A DNA stretch of 64,000 nt from DATEPR01 sp036279295. Its GTDB lineage: Bacteria > Actinomycetota > Actinomycetes > Mycobacteriales > Pseudonocardiaceae. Position 1 is the stretch's first letter; each line of letters begins with the position of its first letter. The position numbers and the translations under genes are program-made. The notes under the pieces were generated by a model that was not told the DNA's origin, did not search any database, and was given only the letters and a program-made list of their open reading frames with translations. Shown here one piece after another: positions 52,105 to 61,060 of this stretch. The DNA lies in assembly GCA_036279295.1 (NCBI GenBank), contig DASUJK010000100.1, forward strand, positions 1 to 64,000. The letters run 5' to 3'.

Positions 52105-52332
52105 GTGGCCGTCGAACTCGACCCCAAGCTGTTGGACATCCTGGCCTGCCCATCGCCCGATCACGCGCCACTGCGGGCCGGCACGGCCGACGACCCGACG
52201 GCGGACTTCCTGACGTGCACGTCGTGCGGCCGGGCGTTCCCGGTGCGCGACGGCATTCCGGTGCTGCTGTTGGACGAAGCCGTTGGGGGACCTGCCGTTG
52301 GGGGACCCTCGGCTGCCGGAGCGGGCGGGTGA
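52105..52332 (+). CDS. Trm112-family small zinc-ribbon protein
   Basis: A 75-residue Trm112-type protein: VELDPKLLDILACPSPDH at the start, and LTCTSCGRAFPVRDGIPVLLLDEA with the second Cys pair. Such proteins are activators of methyltransferases in eukaryotes; the bacterial role is unknown. The tail has an in-frame five-residue repeat (AVGGP) caused by a 15-base tandem duplication. GAGGAGG precedes the GTG. Its stop overlaps the next start by four bases. Confidence 0.85.
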   Translation: MAVELDPKLLDILACPSPDHAPLRAGTADDPTADFLTCTSCGRAFPVRDGIPVLLLDEAVGGPAVGGPSAAGAGG

Positions 52333-53423
52333 GCGTGGTGCTGGACGACAGCCTGCTGGACGACCCGGTGCGGCTGGCCGCCGTGGACGGCGAGGCGGGC
52401 GGCTGCCTGCGTGCCGCCGCGTCGGCAGGCGCCCAGGTGCGGGCCACGGCGGAGTCGGCAGCCGAGACGGCGATCCGGGACCTCGACGGTGTCCGGCCGC
52501 GTGCCCTCGTGTTCGTCAACCGGCCGGGGGTCGGTCCGGCGGTGAACCGGCTGCTGGTGGCGCTGCTCGGCCTGGACTGCCCGGTGCCGGTCGTGGTCAG
52601 CGAGGCCGCGCCGACCTGGACCGGTCCGCTGGACGTGGTCGTCGCGCACACCGACGACCCCGGTGACATCGTGCTCGCCGAGTCGATCCACCGGGCCGTG
52701 CGGCGTGGTGCCCACGTCGTGCTCACCGCGCCGACCGACGGCCCGGTTGCCGCTGCCGCCGCGGGTGGTGGCGTGCTGCTGCCCGAGCGGGTGCCGGTGC
52801 CGGTCGGGTTCGGTTTTCCCCGCGCGCTGGCCGCCGGGCTGCTCGTGCTGGACTCGTTGGGCCTGCTGCGGACCAGCATCGACGTGCTGGCCGACGAACT
52901 GGACCGGGAAGCCGAACAGGACCACGCGGCCTACGAGTCGTTCGTGAACCCGGCGAAGTCGCTGGCCCTGCGCCTGGCTGACCGGACCCCGCTGGTCTGC
53001 GGGTTGGACCGGGTGGCCGCCGCCGTCGCCGAGCACGCCGTCGACGTGCTGGCCGCGTTCTCCGGCGTGGTCGCCGGTGCCGCCGACTACGCGCAGGTGC
53101 AGAGCAGGACCGTGTTGCACCGGGCCGCCGTGCGGTCCACGTCCGGTGGCGACATCTTCGCCGATCCGGACGACGTGCGGAGCGGGCTGTTGCGGGTGCT
53201 GCTGCTGGCCGTGGCCAGTGACGCACAGGCCGAGGCGACCCAGATGGCGGCCAACGACATGCTGTCCGGCGCCGACCTGCTGGCGCCCGGCGAGGAAACC
53301 AAGGGTGGCCTGGCGGTTCGGGCCGCCGTACTCGCGGTGCGGTTCGAGATGACGGCCGTCTATCTCGGGCTGGCCACCGGTGCGCTCGGTGGTCCGGGCA
53401 GGTACGCATCGCTCGCCGTCTAA
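52329..53423 (+). CDS. SIS-domain phosphosugar isomerase-like protein (Rv3256c homologue)
   Basis: A 364-residue protein like actinobacterial bifunctional phosphoglucose/phosphomannose isomerase relatives. Hydrophobic strands such as RALVFVNRPGVGPAVNRLLV and LDVVVAHTDDPGDIVLAES fit two SIS domains; a SGG-type phosphate loop is weak, so catalytic activity is unsure. The GTG overlaps the Trm112 stop (GTGA), and manA follows after 32 bases. Its position between manB and manA argues for mannose-phosphate metabolism. Confidence 0.82.
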   Translation: MSVVLDDSLLDDPVRLAAVDGEAGGCLRAAASAGAQVRATAESAAETAIRDLDGVRPRALVFVNRPGVGPAVNRLLVALLGLDCPVPVVVSEAAPTWTGPLDVVVAHTDDPGDIVLAESIHRAVRRGAHVVLTAPTDGPVAAAAAGGGVLLPERVPVPVGFGFPRALAAGLLVLDSLGLLRTSIDVLADELDREAEQDHAAYESFVNPAKSLALRLADRTPLVCGLDRVAAAVAEHAVDVLAAFSGVVAGAADYAQVQSRTVLHRAAVRSTSGGDIFADPDDVRSGLLRVLLLAVASDAQAEATQMAANDMLSGADLLAPGEETKGGLAVRAAVLAVRFEMTAVYLGLATGALGGPGRYASLAV

Positions 53424-53455
53424 CCTGGTCCGACCGGAGCGTTGGGGACTAGGGA

Positions 53456-54703
53456 GTGAGCGGGACAGTGTTTTTGCTGCGGAACAAGGTCCGACCGTAT
53501 GCGTGGGGGTCGCGCACGGTCATCGCCGAGTTGCAGGGCAGGGAGCTGCCGACCCCGCACCCGGAGGCCGAGCTGTGGATGGGTGCGCACCCGGACGATC
53601 CGTCGTCGGTGCTGGACTCCGACGGCGTCGAGCACACCTTGTTGCAGCTGGTGGACGCCGATCCGGTGGGCCAGCTCGGTGAGTTCCACGCGCAGCGGTG
53701 GGCCAACCGGCTGCCCTTCCTGCTCAAAGTGCTGGCCGCCGACGAACCGATGAGCATGCAGGTGCACCCCTCGCTGGAGCAGGCCAAGGCCGGCCACGCC
53801 AGGGAGGAGGCGGCCGGCCTGCCCAGGCTGGCCGCACACCGCAACTACCCCGACCCGACGGCCAAGCCGGAACTGGTGTGCGCACTCACCGAGTTCCACA
53901 TCCTGGCCGGTTTCCGGGACGCGTCACGCACCCTGGAGCTGCTGCGTGACCTGGAGGCCCCTGGCCTGACCAGGTACACCGACCTGCTGGCGGCGCAACC
54001 GGACGAGGACGGCCTGCGGGCGCTGTTCACCACGTGGATCACGCTGCCGTCCTCGGTGCTGGACCGGCTGCTGCCGCAGGTGCTGGACGCGTGCGTGCTG
54101 CACGTGAAGGCGCGCGGCCCGTTCGACCTGGCCTGCCGGACAGTGCTGGAACTCGGTGAGCGGTACCCGGGTGATCCCGGTGTGCTGGCCGCGCTGCTGC
54201 TCAACCGGCTGGTGCTCGGCCCCGGTGAGGCCGTCTACCTGGCCACCGGCAGCCTGCACGCCTACCTGCGCGGCACGGCGGTGGAGATCCAGGCCAACTC
54301 GGACAACATTCTGCGCGGCGGTCTCACGCCCAAGCACGTCGACGTGCCGGAACTGTTGCGGGTGCTCGACTTCGGGCACGGCGACCTGGCGGTGCTGCGC
54401 GGCGAGGAGATCGCGCCGCACGTGCTGGTGTACCCGACGGACGCGCCGGAGTTCGAGCTGTCCCGGTTGGAGTGGCCTGCCTGCGCGGGCGACAAGGTGC
54501 CGCTGCACCACGCCGGCCCGCAGGTGCTGATCTGCACCGACGGTGCCGTGACGCTGACGTCGCCGAGCGGCTGCACACTGCGGCTGGCCAGGGGCGATTC
54601 GGCGTGGATCCCGGCCCGCGACTGTGTCGAGGGGCCGGTGCTCGCGCTGCCCGACGACGCCGGTCGGGCCCAGATGTTCCGGGCCACCGCAGGCGTGGTC
54701 TGA
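53456..54703 (+). CDS. manA: Mannose-6-phosphate isomerase, class I
   Basis: A 415-residue cupin-type zinc isomerase that converts fructose 6-phosphate to mannose 6-phosphate. Family motifs: YAWGSRTVIAELQGRELPTP, PEAELWMGAHPDDPSSV, LPFLLKVLAADEPMSMQVHP (zinc ligands), KPELVCALTEFHILAGFR and SLHAYLRGTAVEIQANSDN. GTG start. It completes the manB-Trm112-SIS-manA run that supplies GDP-mannose and mannosylated glycans. Confidence 0.94.
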   Translation: MSGTVFLLRNKVRPYAWGSRTVIAELQGRELPTPHPEAELWMGAHPDDPSSVLDSDGVEHTLLQLVDADPVGQLGEFHAQRWANRLPFLLKVLAADEPMSMQVHPSLEQAKAGHAREEAAGLPRLAAHRNYPDPTAKPELVCALTEFHILAGFRDASRTLELLRDLEAPGLTRYTDLLAAQPDEDGLRALFTTWITLPSSVLDRLLPQVLDACVLHVKARGPFDLACRTVLELGERYPGDPGVLAALLLNRLVLGPGEAVYLATGSLHAYLRGTAVEIQANSDNILRGGLTPKHVDVPELLRVLDFGHGDLAVLRGEEIAPHVLVYPTDAPEFELSRLEWPACAGDKVPLHHAGPQVLICTDGAVTLTSPSGCTLRLARGDSAWIPARDCVEGPVLALPDDAGRAQMFRATAGVV

Positions 54704-54725
54704 CCGGTCCGGCAGGATTTCGGAC

Positions 54726-55640
54726 ATGTCGGCAAGTGGTGGTTCCCGGGCAGTCGTTGCTGCTCTGGCTGCGAACGCGGGGATCGCGGTCGCGAAGTTC
54801 GTCGGTTTCGCGGTGACGGGGTCGTCGTCACTGCTCGCCGAGTCGGTGCACTCCGTGGCCGACACGGCCAACCAGGGTCTGTTGCTGCTCGGTCGACGGA
54901 CGTCGCAGCGGGAGGCGACCAAACAACACCCGTTCGGGTTCGGCCGGGACCGCTATTTCTACGCGTTCGTCGTGGCGTTGCTGCTGTTCACGCTGGGTGC
55001 GGTGTTCGCGCTGTACGAAGGCGTGCACAAGGTGCTCGACCCGCATCCGCTGGACGATCCGCTGGTCGCGATCATCATCCTGGTGCTGGCCATGGTGTTG
55101 GAGGGGTTCAGCTTCCGCACCGCGATCGGTGAGTCGCGGCACCTGAAGGGCGACGCCACGTGGTGGCGGTTCGTGCGGGACGCCAAGATCCCCGAACTGC
55201 CGGTGGTGCTGGCCGAGGACAGCGGTGCGCTGATCGGCCTGATGTTCGCGCTGCTCGGTGTGGTGCTGTCGGTGGTCACCGGTGACCCCGTGTGGGACGG
55301 CATCGGCACGATCGCCATCGGCGCGCTGCTCGGGGTGATCGCGGCGGTGTTGATCGTGGAGACGAAGAGTCTGCTGATCGGTGAAGGTGTCGGCCCGGAT
55401 CTGTTGGCCCAGATCACCGGCGAGCTGGCACACGGCGAGGTGGAACGCGTGATCCACATCCGCACCCAGTACCTCAGCCCGGACGAGTTGCTGGTCGCCG
55501 CGAAGATCGCGCTGGTGCCGGAACTGCCGTTGGCCGAGGTGGCGAAGGCCATCGACGCGGCCGAGGCGCGGGTCCGGGCCAAGGTGCCACTGGCCACCCT
55601 GATCTACCTGGAACCCGACCTTGATCGTAACCGAGAGTGA
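54726..55640 (+). CDS. Cation diffusion facilitator (CDF) family efflux protein
   Basis: A 304-residue cation exporter with six transmembrane helices. The metal site in helix 2 is SLLAESVHSVADTANQ (H-x3-D), HPFGFGRDRYFYAF follows helix 2, and the second site SGALIGLMFALLG in helix 5 has Asp nearby (EDSGALIG). A cytoplasmic C-terminal domain is present. Likely substrate is zinc or manganese; it cannot be told. It starts 22 bases after manA. Confidence 0.88.
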   Translation: MSASGGSRAVVAALAANAGIAVAKFVGFAVTGSSSLLAESVHSVADTANQGLLLLGRRTSQREATKQHPFGFGRDRYFYAFVVALLLFTLGAVFALYEGVHKVLDPHPLDDPLVAIIILVLAMVLEGFSFRTAIGESRHLKGDATWWRFVRDAKIPELPVVLAEDSGALIGLMFALLGVVLSVVTGDPVWDGIGTIAIGALLGVIAAVLIVETKSLLIGEGVGPDLLAQITGELAHGEVERVIHIRTQYLSPDELLVAAKIALVPELPLAEVAKAIDAAEARVRAKVPLATLIYLEPDLDRNRE

Positions 55641-55705
55641 CTCGATCACTCGATCGTGGGGAACTGTAGCCGGGTCCGGATGGCCGCCAGGTAGCGTCAG
55701 CGTCC

Positions 55706-56713
55706 ATGACGACGCTCATGGTCACCGGCGCCGCCGGGTTCATCGGTTCCCACTTCGTTCGGCACTGGGTGACGGACCATCCGGACGACCGGGTGGTGGC
55801 ACTGGATGCCCTCACCTACGCGGGCACCGAGACGAACCTGACCGACGTGTGGCAGCGGATCGACTTCGTGCACGCGGACATCGGGGACCAGCCCAAGATC
55901 GAGGACACGCTGCGCAAGCACGGCGTGGACGTGGTGGTCAACTTCGCGGCCGAGTCGCACAACAGCCTCGCGGTGCTGGACCCCGGCCGGTTCTTCCGGA
56001 CGAACGTGCTCGGTACGCAGACGCTGCTGGAGGCCGCCCGCCAGGTCGGCGTCGCGCGGTTCCACCACGTGTCCACGTGTGAGGTGTACGGCGACCTGCC
56101 GCTGGACGCCGAGGCCGCGTTCACGGAACAGAGCCCGTACCTGCCCAGGACGCCGTACAACGCCAGCAAGGCGGGTGCCGACCACGCGGTCCGCGCCTAC
56201 CACGAGACCTACCACCTGCCGGTCACCATCTCCAACTGCGCCAACAACTACGGCTCGCACCAGTTCCCGGAGAAGGTGGTGCCGCTGTTCACCACGTACG
56301 CGCTGGACGGCACGCCGCTGCCGGTCTACAAGTCCAAGCACAACCGGCGCGAGTGGATCCACGCGCTGGACCACGTGCGCGCCATCGAGGCCATCCTGGA
56401 CCGGGGCGTCGTCGGCGAGACGTACCACGTCGGCACCGGCGTCGAGGCCAGCGTCGAGCAGATCGCCGACCTGGTGCTGGCCGAGCTGGACCTGCCGCAG
56501 TCGCTCAAGCAGGAGGTCCCCGACCGCCCCGGCCACGACCGCCGCTACCTGCTGGACTCCAGCAAGATCCGCCGTGAACTGGGCTGGGCGCCGCTGATCG
56601 ACTTCGACAGCGGCATCCGCGAGACCATCCAGTGGTACGCGAAGAACCGCGAGTGGTGGGAGCCGCTGCGCGACCGCAGCCCGGTCGTCGAAGGCTCGTG
56701 GACGAACTCGTAG
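55706..56713 (+). CDS. rmlB: dTDP-glucose 4,6-dehydratase
   Basis: A 335-residue SDR enzyme that makes dTDP-4-keto-6-deoxyglucose for the rhamnose pathway. TGAAGFIGSHFVRHW binds NAD, ALTYAGTETNL is the family signature, STCEVYGDLP and PRTPYNASKAGADHAV carry catalytic Ser/Thr and Tyr-x3-Lys, and NNYGSHQFPEKVVP is a substrate-site motif. It supplies the substrate that RmlC/RmlD (rmlD at 27.7 kb) use. Separated from rmlD by 27 kb. Confidence 0.94.
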   Translation: MTTLMVTGAAGFIGSHFVRHWVTDHPDDRVVALDALTYAGTETNLTDVWQRIDFVHADIGDQPKIEDTLRKHGVDVVVNFAAESHNSLAVLDPGRFFRTNVLGTQTLLEAARQVGVARFHHVSTCEVYGDLPLDAEAAFTEQSPYLPRTPYNASKAGADHAVRAYHETYHLPVTISNCANNYGSHQFPEKVVPLFTTYALDGTPLPVYKSKHNRREWIHALDHVRAIEAILDRGVVGETYHVGTGVEASVEQIADLVLAELDLPQSLKQEVPDRPGHDRRYLLDSSKIRRELGWAPLIDFDSGIRETIQWYAKNREWWEPLRDRSPVVEGSWTNS

Positions 56714-56725
56714 CTACACACGAAG

Positions 56726-56775
56726 TCGCCCCCTGATGTGTATAGTGATCTTCACGCATACACATCAGGGGGCGA
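56726..56775. promoter_or_regulatory. Perfect 18-bp inverted repeat over the vapBC promoter
   Basis: The arm TCGCCCCCTGATGTGTAT (56726-56743) and its exact complement (56758-56775) flank a 14-base spacer just ahead of the vapB ATG. The right arm contains the AGGGGGC ribosome site, and TATAGTGAT at the left arm-spacer junction could be a -10. A VapBC operator, autorepressed by the complex, is the natural reading. Confidence 0.8.
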
Positions 56776-56779
56776 TTGC

Positions 56780-57001
56780 ATGCGCACCAACGTCGACATC
56801 GACGACAAGCTGATGGCCGACGCGATGGAAGCGTTGGGCACCGAGACAAAGAAGGAGACCATCGAGGTCGCGTTGGAGCGGGCGATCCGTGACTGGAAGC
56901 TGCGCAAGATCCGTGAGCTCCGCGGCACCGTGCGGTGGGAGGGCGACCTGATGGAGTGGCGGCGCAATCGTGACTTCATCGACCAGGACGTCGCCGAATG
57001 A
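56780..57001 (+). CDS. vapB: VapB-type antitoxin
   Basis: A 73-residue antitoxin. RTNVDIDDKLMADAMEALG is the ribbon-helix-helix DNA-binding region, then TKKETIEVALERAIRDWKLR forms helix 2 and the dimer; the C-terminal part (WEGDLMEWRRNRDFIDQ) would wrap the PIN toxin. ATG with AGGGGGC upstream. Its stop overlaps the vapC start by four bases (ATGA). Expression is expected to be autorepressed through the inverted repeat upstream. Confidence 0.88.
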   Translation: MRTNVDIDDKLMADAMEALGTETKKETIEVALERAIRDWKLRKIRELRGTVRWEGDLMEWRRNRDFIDQDVAE

Positions 57002-57399
57002 TCGCAGTGGACAGCAGCGTGTGGATCGACTTCTTCGCCGGCCGAGCCACACCACACGTCAACCTGCTCGACGGTTACCTTGAACGGTATGCCAGTGAGA
57101 TCGCCTTGGTGGACATCGTGCTCACCGAGGTGTCCCGCGGTCTGAACGACAGGGACGTGCATCGGGTCGAGGGGCTGCTGCTCGATCTTGACGTGTTGCG
57201 GATGCAATGGATCAGCGACTTCCGAGCGGCAGCCGGGCTCTATCGCGCGGCCAGGAATTCGGGGGTGACCATCCGGAGCACCGTTGACTGCCTGATCGCG
57301 GCCGTCTGCATCCGGGAGAACGTGCCGCTGCTGCACGCGGACGCCGATTTCGACCGGCTGGCCGAGATCAGCGAGCTGACCACGATCCGTGTGGGCTGA
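56998..57399 (+). CDS. vapC: VapC-type PIN-domain ribonuclease toxin
   Basis: A 133-residue PIN-domain RNase. The acidic metal site is present: Asp5 in IAVDSSVWIDFF, Glu in LTEVSRGL, Asp in STVDCLIAAVCI and Asp in HADADFDRLAEI. VapC toxins cut tRNA or rRNA. Coupled to vapB by ATGA overlap. The next gene begins inside its last codons, so a longer transcript may carry mutL as well. Confidence 0.9.
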   Translation: MIAVDSSVWIDFFAGRATPHVNLLDGYLERYASEIALVDIVLTEVSRGLNDRDVHRVEGLLLDLDVLRMQWISDFRAAAGLYRAARNSGVTIRSTVDCLIAAVCIRENVPLLHADADFDRLAEISELTTIRVG

Positions 57400-58672
57400 C
57401 GTGTTCCTCTGCCTGGACATCGGTTCCACGTGGACCAAGGCGGCTCTGGTGTCGGCGGCCGGTGATGTGCTGTCCACCGCGCAACACCCGACCACGCCGC
57501 CCGAGGTGTTGACCGGGATCGCCGAGGTGACCGCTGCCGTGCACGGCGAGCACGCCATCGTGCTGGCCTGCTCGTCGGCCGGTGGTGGCCTGCGCCTTGC
57601 CGTGGTCGGCCAGGAACGCCTGGTCAGCGCCGAGGCCGCGTACCGGGTGGCGTTGTCCGCCGGGGCGAAGGTCGTGCACGTGGCCGCCGGCTACCTGGAC
57701 GACGCCGCTCTCCTGGCCCTCCGGGCGACCCGGCCGGACCTGCTGCTGCTCGCCGGTGGCACCGACGGCGGCGACACGCGCGTCCTGGTGCACAACGCGC
57801 GCACGCTGGCCGCCGACCGGATCGACTGTCCCGTCGTGCTGGCCGGCAACTCGGTGGTCCGCGACGAAGCGCTGGCCCTGCTGCTGGCCACCGACCGGAC
57901 CGTCGTGGTCACCGACAACGTGCTGCCCGACATCGGCGAGATCGCGCCCGGTCCGGCCCGCGCCGCCATCCGCGAGGTGTTCCTGGACCACGTGATCGGC
58001 GGCAAGGGCCTGTCCGAGGGGCCACGGTTCCGGCAACTCGTCCGCGCTGTCACCCCCGAGGCCGTGCTCACCGGTGTCGGCAGGCTGGCCTCGCTGCTCG
58101 ACGCGGACGGCTCGGTCCTCGTGGTCGACGTCGGCGGCGCCACCACGGACGTCTACTCGGCCGTGGCCACGCCCGACGAGCGCGAGGAACACGCCGTGGC
58201 GCTGCCACCGGACCGCCGCACGGTCGAGGGCGACATCGGCATGCGCTGGTCGGCGCCCGGCGTGGTCACCGAAGCGAGAGCAGAACACCTACCGGCCGAC
58301 GACCTCACGGCGGCCGCCGACCACCGGGCCGAACACGTCGACTTCGTCCCCACCGACGACGAAGAGTCCACCGTGGACAATCGGCTGGCCGCGCTGGCCG
58401 CCATCCTGGCCGTCCGCCGCCACCTCCGCATGGTCGACGGCCGACTCGGCCCGAAGGGCGCCGGGCTACTCGTGTTGTCCGGTGGGGTGTTCCGGCACAC
58501 CGCCGCACTGGCCGACATCGAGGCCACCCTCCGCGCCGACCAGGTGCTGCGCCCGGTGTTGAAGCACGCCGAGATCGTCGTGGACAACCGCTACATCCTG
58601 GCGCCGGCCGGTCTGCTGGCCGATGCCGGCCACCCTGCCACGGCCGACGCCCTGCTCCGCAACCTCAGCTAG
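57389..58672 (+). CDS. Glutamate mutase MutL-like ASKHA-fold protein
   Basis: A 427-residue protein of the MutL family. It begins VFLCLDIGSTWTKAALVSA (ASKHA phosphate-1 motif), then ACSSAGGGLRLAVVG, LLLLAGGTDGGDTRVLVHNA, and VLVVDVGGATTDVYSAV (phosphate-2 region), and ends with a VLSGGVFRHT-type adenosine motif. MutL is encoded next to B12-dependent glutamate mutase in clostridia; no mutase genes are seen here, so its partner is unknown. The GTG at 57389 overlaps vapC; GTG at 57401 is equally likely and would not. Confidence 0.82.
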   Translation: MWADVFLCLDIGSTWTKAALVSAAGDVLSTAQHPTTPPEVLTGIAEVTAAVHGEHAIVLACSSAGGGLRLAVVGQERLVSAEAAYRVALSAGAKVVHVAAGYLDDAALLALRATRPDLLLLAGGTDGGDTRVLVHNARTLAADRIDCPVVLAGNSVVRDEALALLLATDRTVVVTDNVLPDIGEIAPGPARAAIREVFLDHVIGGKGLSEGPRFRQLVRAVTPEAVLTGVGRLASLLDADGSVLVVDVGGATTDVYSAVATPDEREEHAVALPPDRRTVEGDIGMRWSAPGVVTEARAEHLPADDLTAAADHRAEHVDFVPTDDEESTVDNRLAALAAILAVRRHLRMVDGRLGPKGAGLLVLSGGVFRHTAALADIEATLRADQVLRPVLKHAEIVVDNRYILAPAGLLADAGHPATADALLRNLS

Positions 58673-58708
58673 CCCACAACCTCAGCTGGCCCCACAACCT
58701 CAGCTGGC
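58660..58708. repeat. Three short direct repeats at a convergent gene junction
   Basis: CAACCTCAGCTAGC (58660-58673) is followed by CAACCTCAGCTGGC at 58677-58690 and 58695-58708. The first copy holds the mutL stop codon, and the third holds the stop codon of the minus-strand gene. It looks like a small tandem duplication of the gene end. Confidence 0.7.
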
Positions 58709-61060
58709 ACTGCGGCCCGGCAGCCGGAACACCCCGTGCTGCTCACCGCGCACCTCGGTCGGTGACTCCAGCCCGGCCGCGCACGCGATCGCCCGGTCCC
58801 ACTCCGGATCCGAGTAGTAGTCGGCGCCACGCAGGACCCCGGCCGCCCACCGCCGGCCGGCGAACGGCCCGGGTGACGGATCGGGCAGCCAGTGGTCACC
58901 GCCGAGCACCAGCGCCCCGGTCGGCCCGGTCACGGCCGGCGGCAGCGCCCCGGACGTGCCGTCGGTGCGGAACCCGACACCGATCAGCTGCCCGTCGAAC
59001 TCCTGCCGCCGCCACGTGCTCACGCCACCGCCCAGTGGATCGGTGCCCCGCGCCATCGTGCGCCACCGGCCGTCCAGGTCACCGAACAGCTCCAACAGCC
59101 CGTCGTGCGACACCACCGACGGGAACACCCTCGGATACGCCCACTGCAACGGCGCACCGGCCACCACGACACCCAGCCGGCCGGCCGCGCCGGGCGTCGA
59201 CCCGTCCAGCAACCGAGTAGCGGCCGCCACCACGATGGCCGCACCTTCGCCGTGCCCGGTCAGCACCACCCTGGTGTTCGGCTCGGCCAAGTGCTCGGCG
59301 GCCCGCGCGGCCACCTCCGGCGCCACCTTCAGCGCGTGACACGGCGGTATCACGGGATGCGCCACTCGCGGCCAGGACATGACCAGGCGTGGCGCCAGCC
59401 AGCCGGCCACGGACACCAGCACCGCCAGCCCGAACGCCGACACCCCCTGGGTCCACGCGGGCGGCAGCGCGCCCTCCCACCAGGGCACCGCCGACACCCC
59501 CGCGCCGACGGCCAACACACCCGCGAGCGTGAGCAACACCTGGTGTGCGTGCCCGCGTAGCCAGCCGGCCGCTCGCCACACCGGGGTGGTGGTGGCCGCG
59601 TCGGCGGGCCGGTCACCGTGCAGCAGCCGGACCTCGTCGGCCACCCGGACGCCGAACAACCGCCGTGCACCGAGCACCCCCGCCAGCCCGACCAGCGCCA
59701 GCGCCCCGGCCACGCCCCAGATCAGCGTGAGGAACGCGTACCCGTGTGGCAACGCTCCGCCGAGCAGCTGACGGACCGTGATGCCGATGAGTGCCCCGAA
59801 CCCGCCGCCGAGCAGCGCCGCCAACACCATGACCGGCGCCGCGAGCCAACCGCCCGCCCAGGGCCGCAACTCGACGGGCAGCGCCGCCCATTCGGCCCTG
59901 GCCAGCAAGGCGGCCGGCACCAGCAGCACGCCGAGCAGCACACCCGCACCGGCCAGCCCGACGGTCACGAAGACCAGCGTCGGATCAGTACCCGCGACAC
60001 CGAGCCGAGGTGCCACAGCAGGCACCGACACGACCGTCAGCACAGCGAGCCCGACCAGCAGCCGCCGAGCCACCGGGGACAGCAGCCACCGGCCGGGCGA
60101 ACCGGACCGAACGCCGGTCGGATCACCGAACACGAGCGCCACCAGCAGACCGGCCACCAGCAACACGACAGCTGCCCACCAACTGATCGCGGCGACACCA
60201 GCAGCGGGCCTCGTCGGACCGCCGAGCGCGACCAGCGCGATCGTGGCCAGCGCGGCGATCAGGTGCAGCCCGCGCAGAGCGGCGGTATCGGGATCAGCAG
60301 CCCCCCGCGCACCGGGCAGCCGGGAGAGTTTCCTGGCCGGCCCGTCGGGCGCCACCGAATCGACGGTCCACCGCACGCGAGACACCCGACCCAGCACCAG
60401 CACCACGACGAGCAGCGGCACCAGCCCGATCACCGGCCGGACCGCCGCGGTCGTCCGCACCCAGTCCGGCACCACACCACGCAGACACCCGGCGCCGGGC
60501 GCCAGACACTGCGTGGCCACCAGGTCCAGCGACACCGCAGCCAGCTGCGTGACCAGCAACATGGTGAGCAGCACGGCAGCCAGCCGCAGCAGCGCCTGGC
60601 AACAGACCCGCAGCACCGTGGCCGGCCGACTGTCGGCCGGCACCGGTGGCAACATCCACGACGAGGCGTTGGCCAGCGAGAACGGGACCAACAGCGCCCA
60701 CAGCACCCTGGCCCAGCGGCCCGGCGCCAGGCCACCCCAGACGTAGCCCTCCAGGGTGCGCGGCAATGGCCTGCCGTCCGCCTTGAGCACCGGTCCCGGC
60801 GCAGGCCTGCGCAGCCGGTCCGCGGGCCGGACGATGCGGCCGACGCCGTTCCCGGCCACGTCGACGGCGGCCACCGCGTCCAGCAGGCTCTCCGGTGTCG
60901 TGCCAGCCACCCCGTGCACGCGGAATTCGACCACCCGCGTGCCCGGTCCCGGCAGCGACACCTCGCCTCCGGTCGGCCGAATCGCACCAAGAGGCGGGCG
61001 GTTGTGCCATGTCACGGCCTTGTCGACCGTCCCGGCCTGCCGATCGTCAGTCGATGCCAT
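58700..61060 (-). CDS. Large multispanning membrane protein with a hydrolase-like cytosolic domain
   Basis: A 786-residue integral membrane protein with roughly twelve hydrophobic helices between residues 120 and 580. The N-terminus has VVEFRVHGVAGTTPESLLD, a strand-turn like the oxyanion region of alpha/beta hydrolases. A soluble C-terminal domain has RVVLTGHGEGAAIVVAAATRL, the nucleophile-elbow position of lipases, where the usual Ser is Gly. So it looks like a catalytically altered lipase fold. No catalytic acid or His is identifiable with confidence. The role is unknown. ATG chosen at 61060; it is divergent from sahH. Confidence 0.8.
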   Translation of the reverse strand: MASTDDRQAGTVDKAVTWHNRPPLGAIRPTGGEVSLPGPGTRVVEFRVHGVAGTTPESLLDAVAAVDVAGNGVGRIVRPADRLRRPAPGPVLKADGRPLPRTLEGYVWGGLAPGRWARVLWALLVPFSLANASSWMLPPVPADSRPATVLRVCCQALLRLAAVLLTMLLVTQLAAVSLDLVATQCLAPGAGCLRGVVPDWVRTTAAVRPVIGLVPLLVVVLVLGRVSRVRWTVDSVAPDGPARKLSRLPGARGAADPDTAALRGLHLIAALATIALVALGGPTRPAAGVAAISWWAAVVLLVAGLLVALVFGDPTGVRSGSPGRWLLSPVARRLLVGLAVLTVVSVPAVAPRLGVAGTDPTLVFVTVGLAGAGVLLGVLLVPAALLARAEWAALPVELRPWAGGWLAAPVMVLAALLGGGFGALIGITVRQLLGGALPHGYAFLTLIWGVAGALALVGLAGVLGARRLFGVRVADEVRLLHGDRPADAATTTPVWRAAGWLRGHAHQVLLTLAGVLAVGAGVSAVPWWEGALPPAWTQGVSAFGLAVLVSVAGWLAPRLVMSWPRVAHPVIPPCHALKVAPEVAARAAEHLAEPNTRVVLTGHGEGAAIVVAAATRLLDGSTPGAAGRLGVVVAGAPLQWAYPRVFPSVVSHDGLLELFGDLDGRWRTMARGTDPLGGGVSTWRRQEFDGQLIGVGFRTDGTSGALPPAVTGPTGALVLGGDHWLPDPSPGPFAGRRWAAGVLRGADYYSDPEWDRAIACAAGLESPTEVRGEQHGVFRLPGRSAS

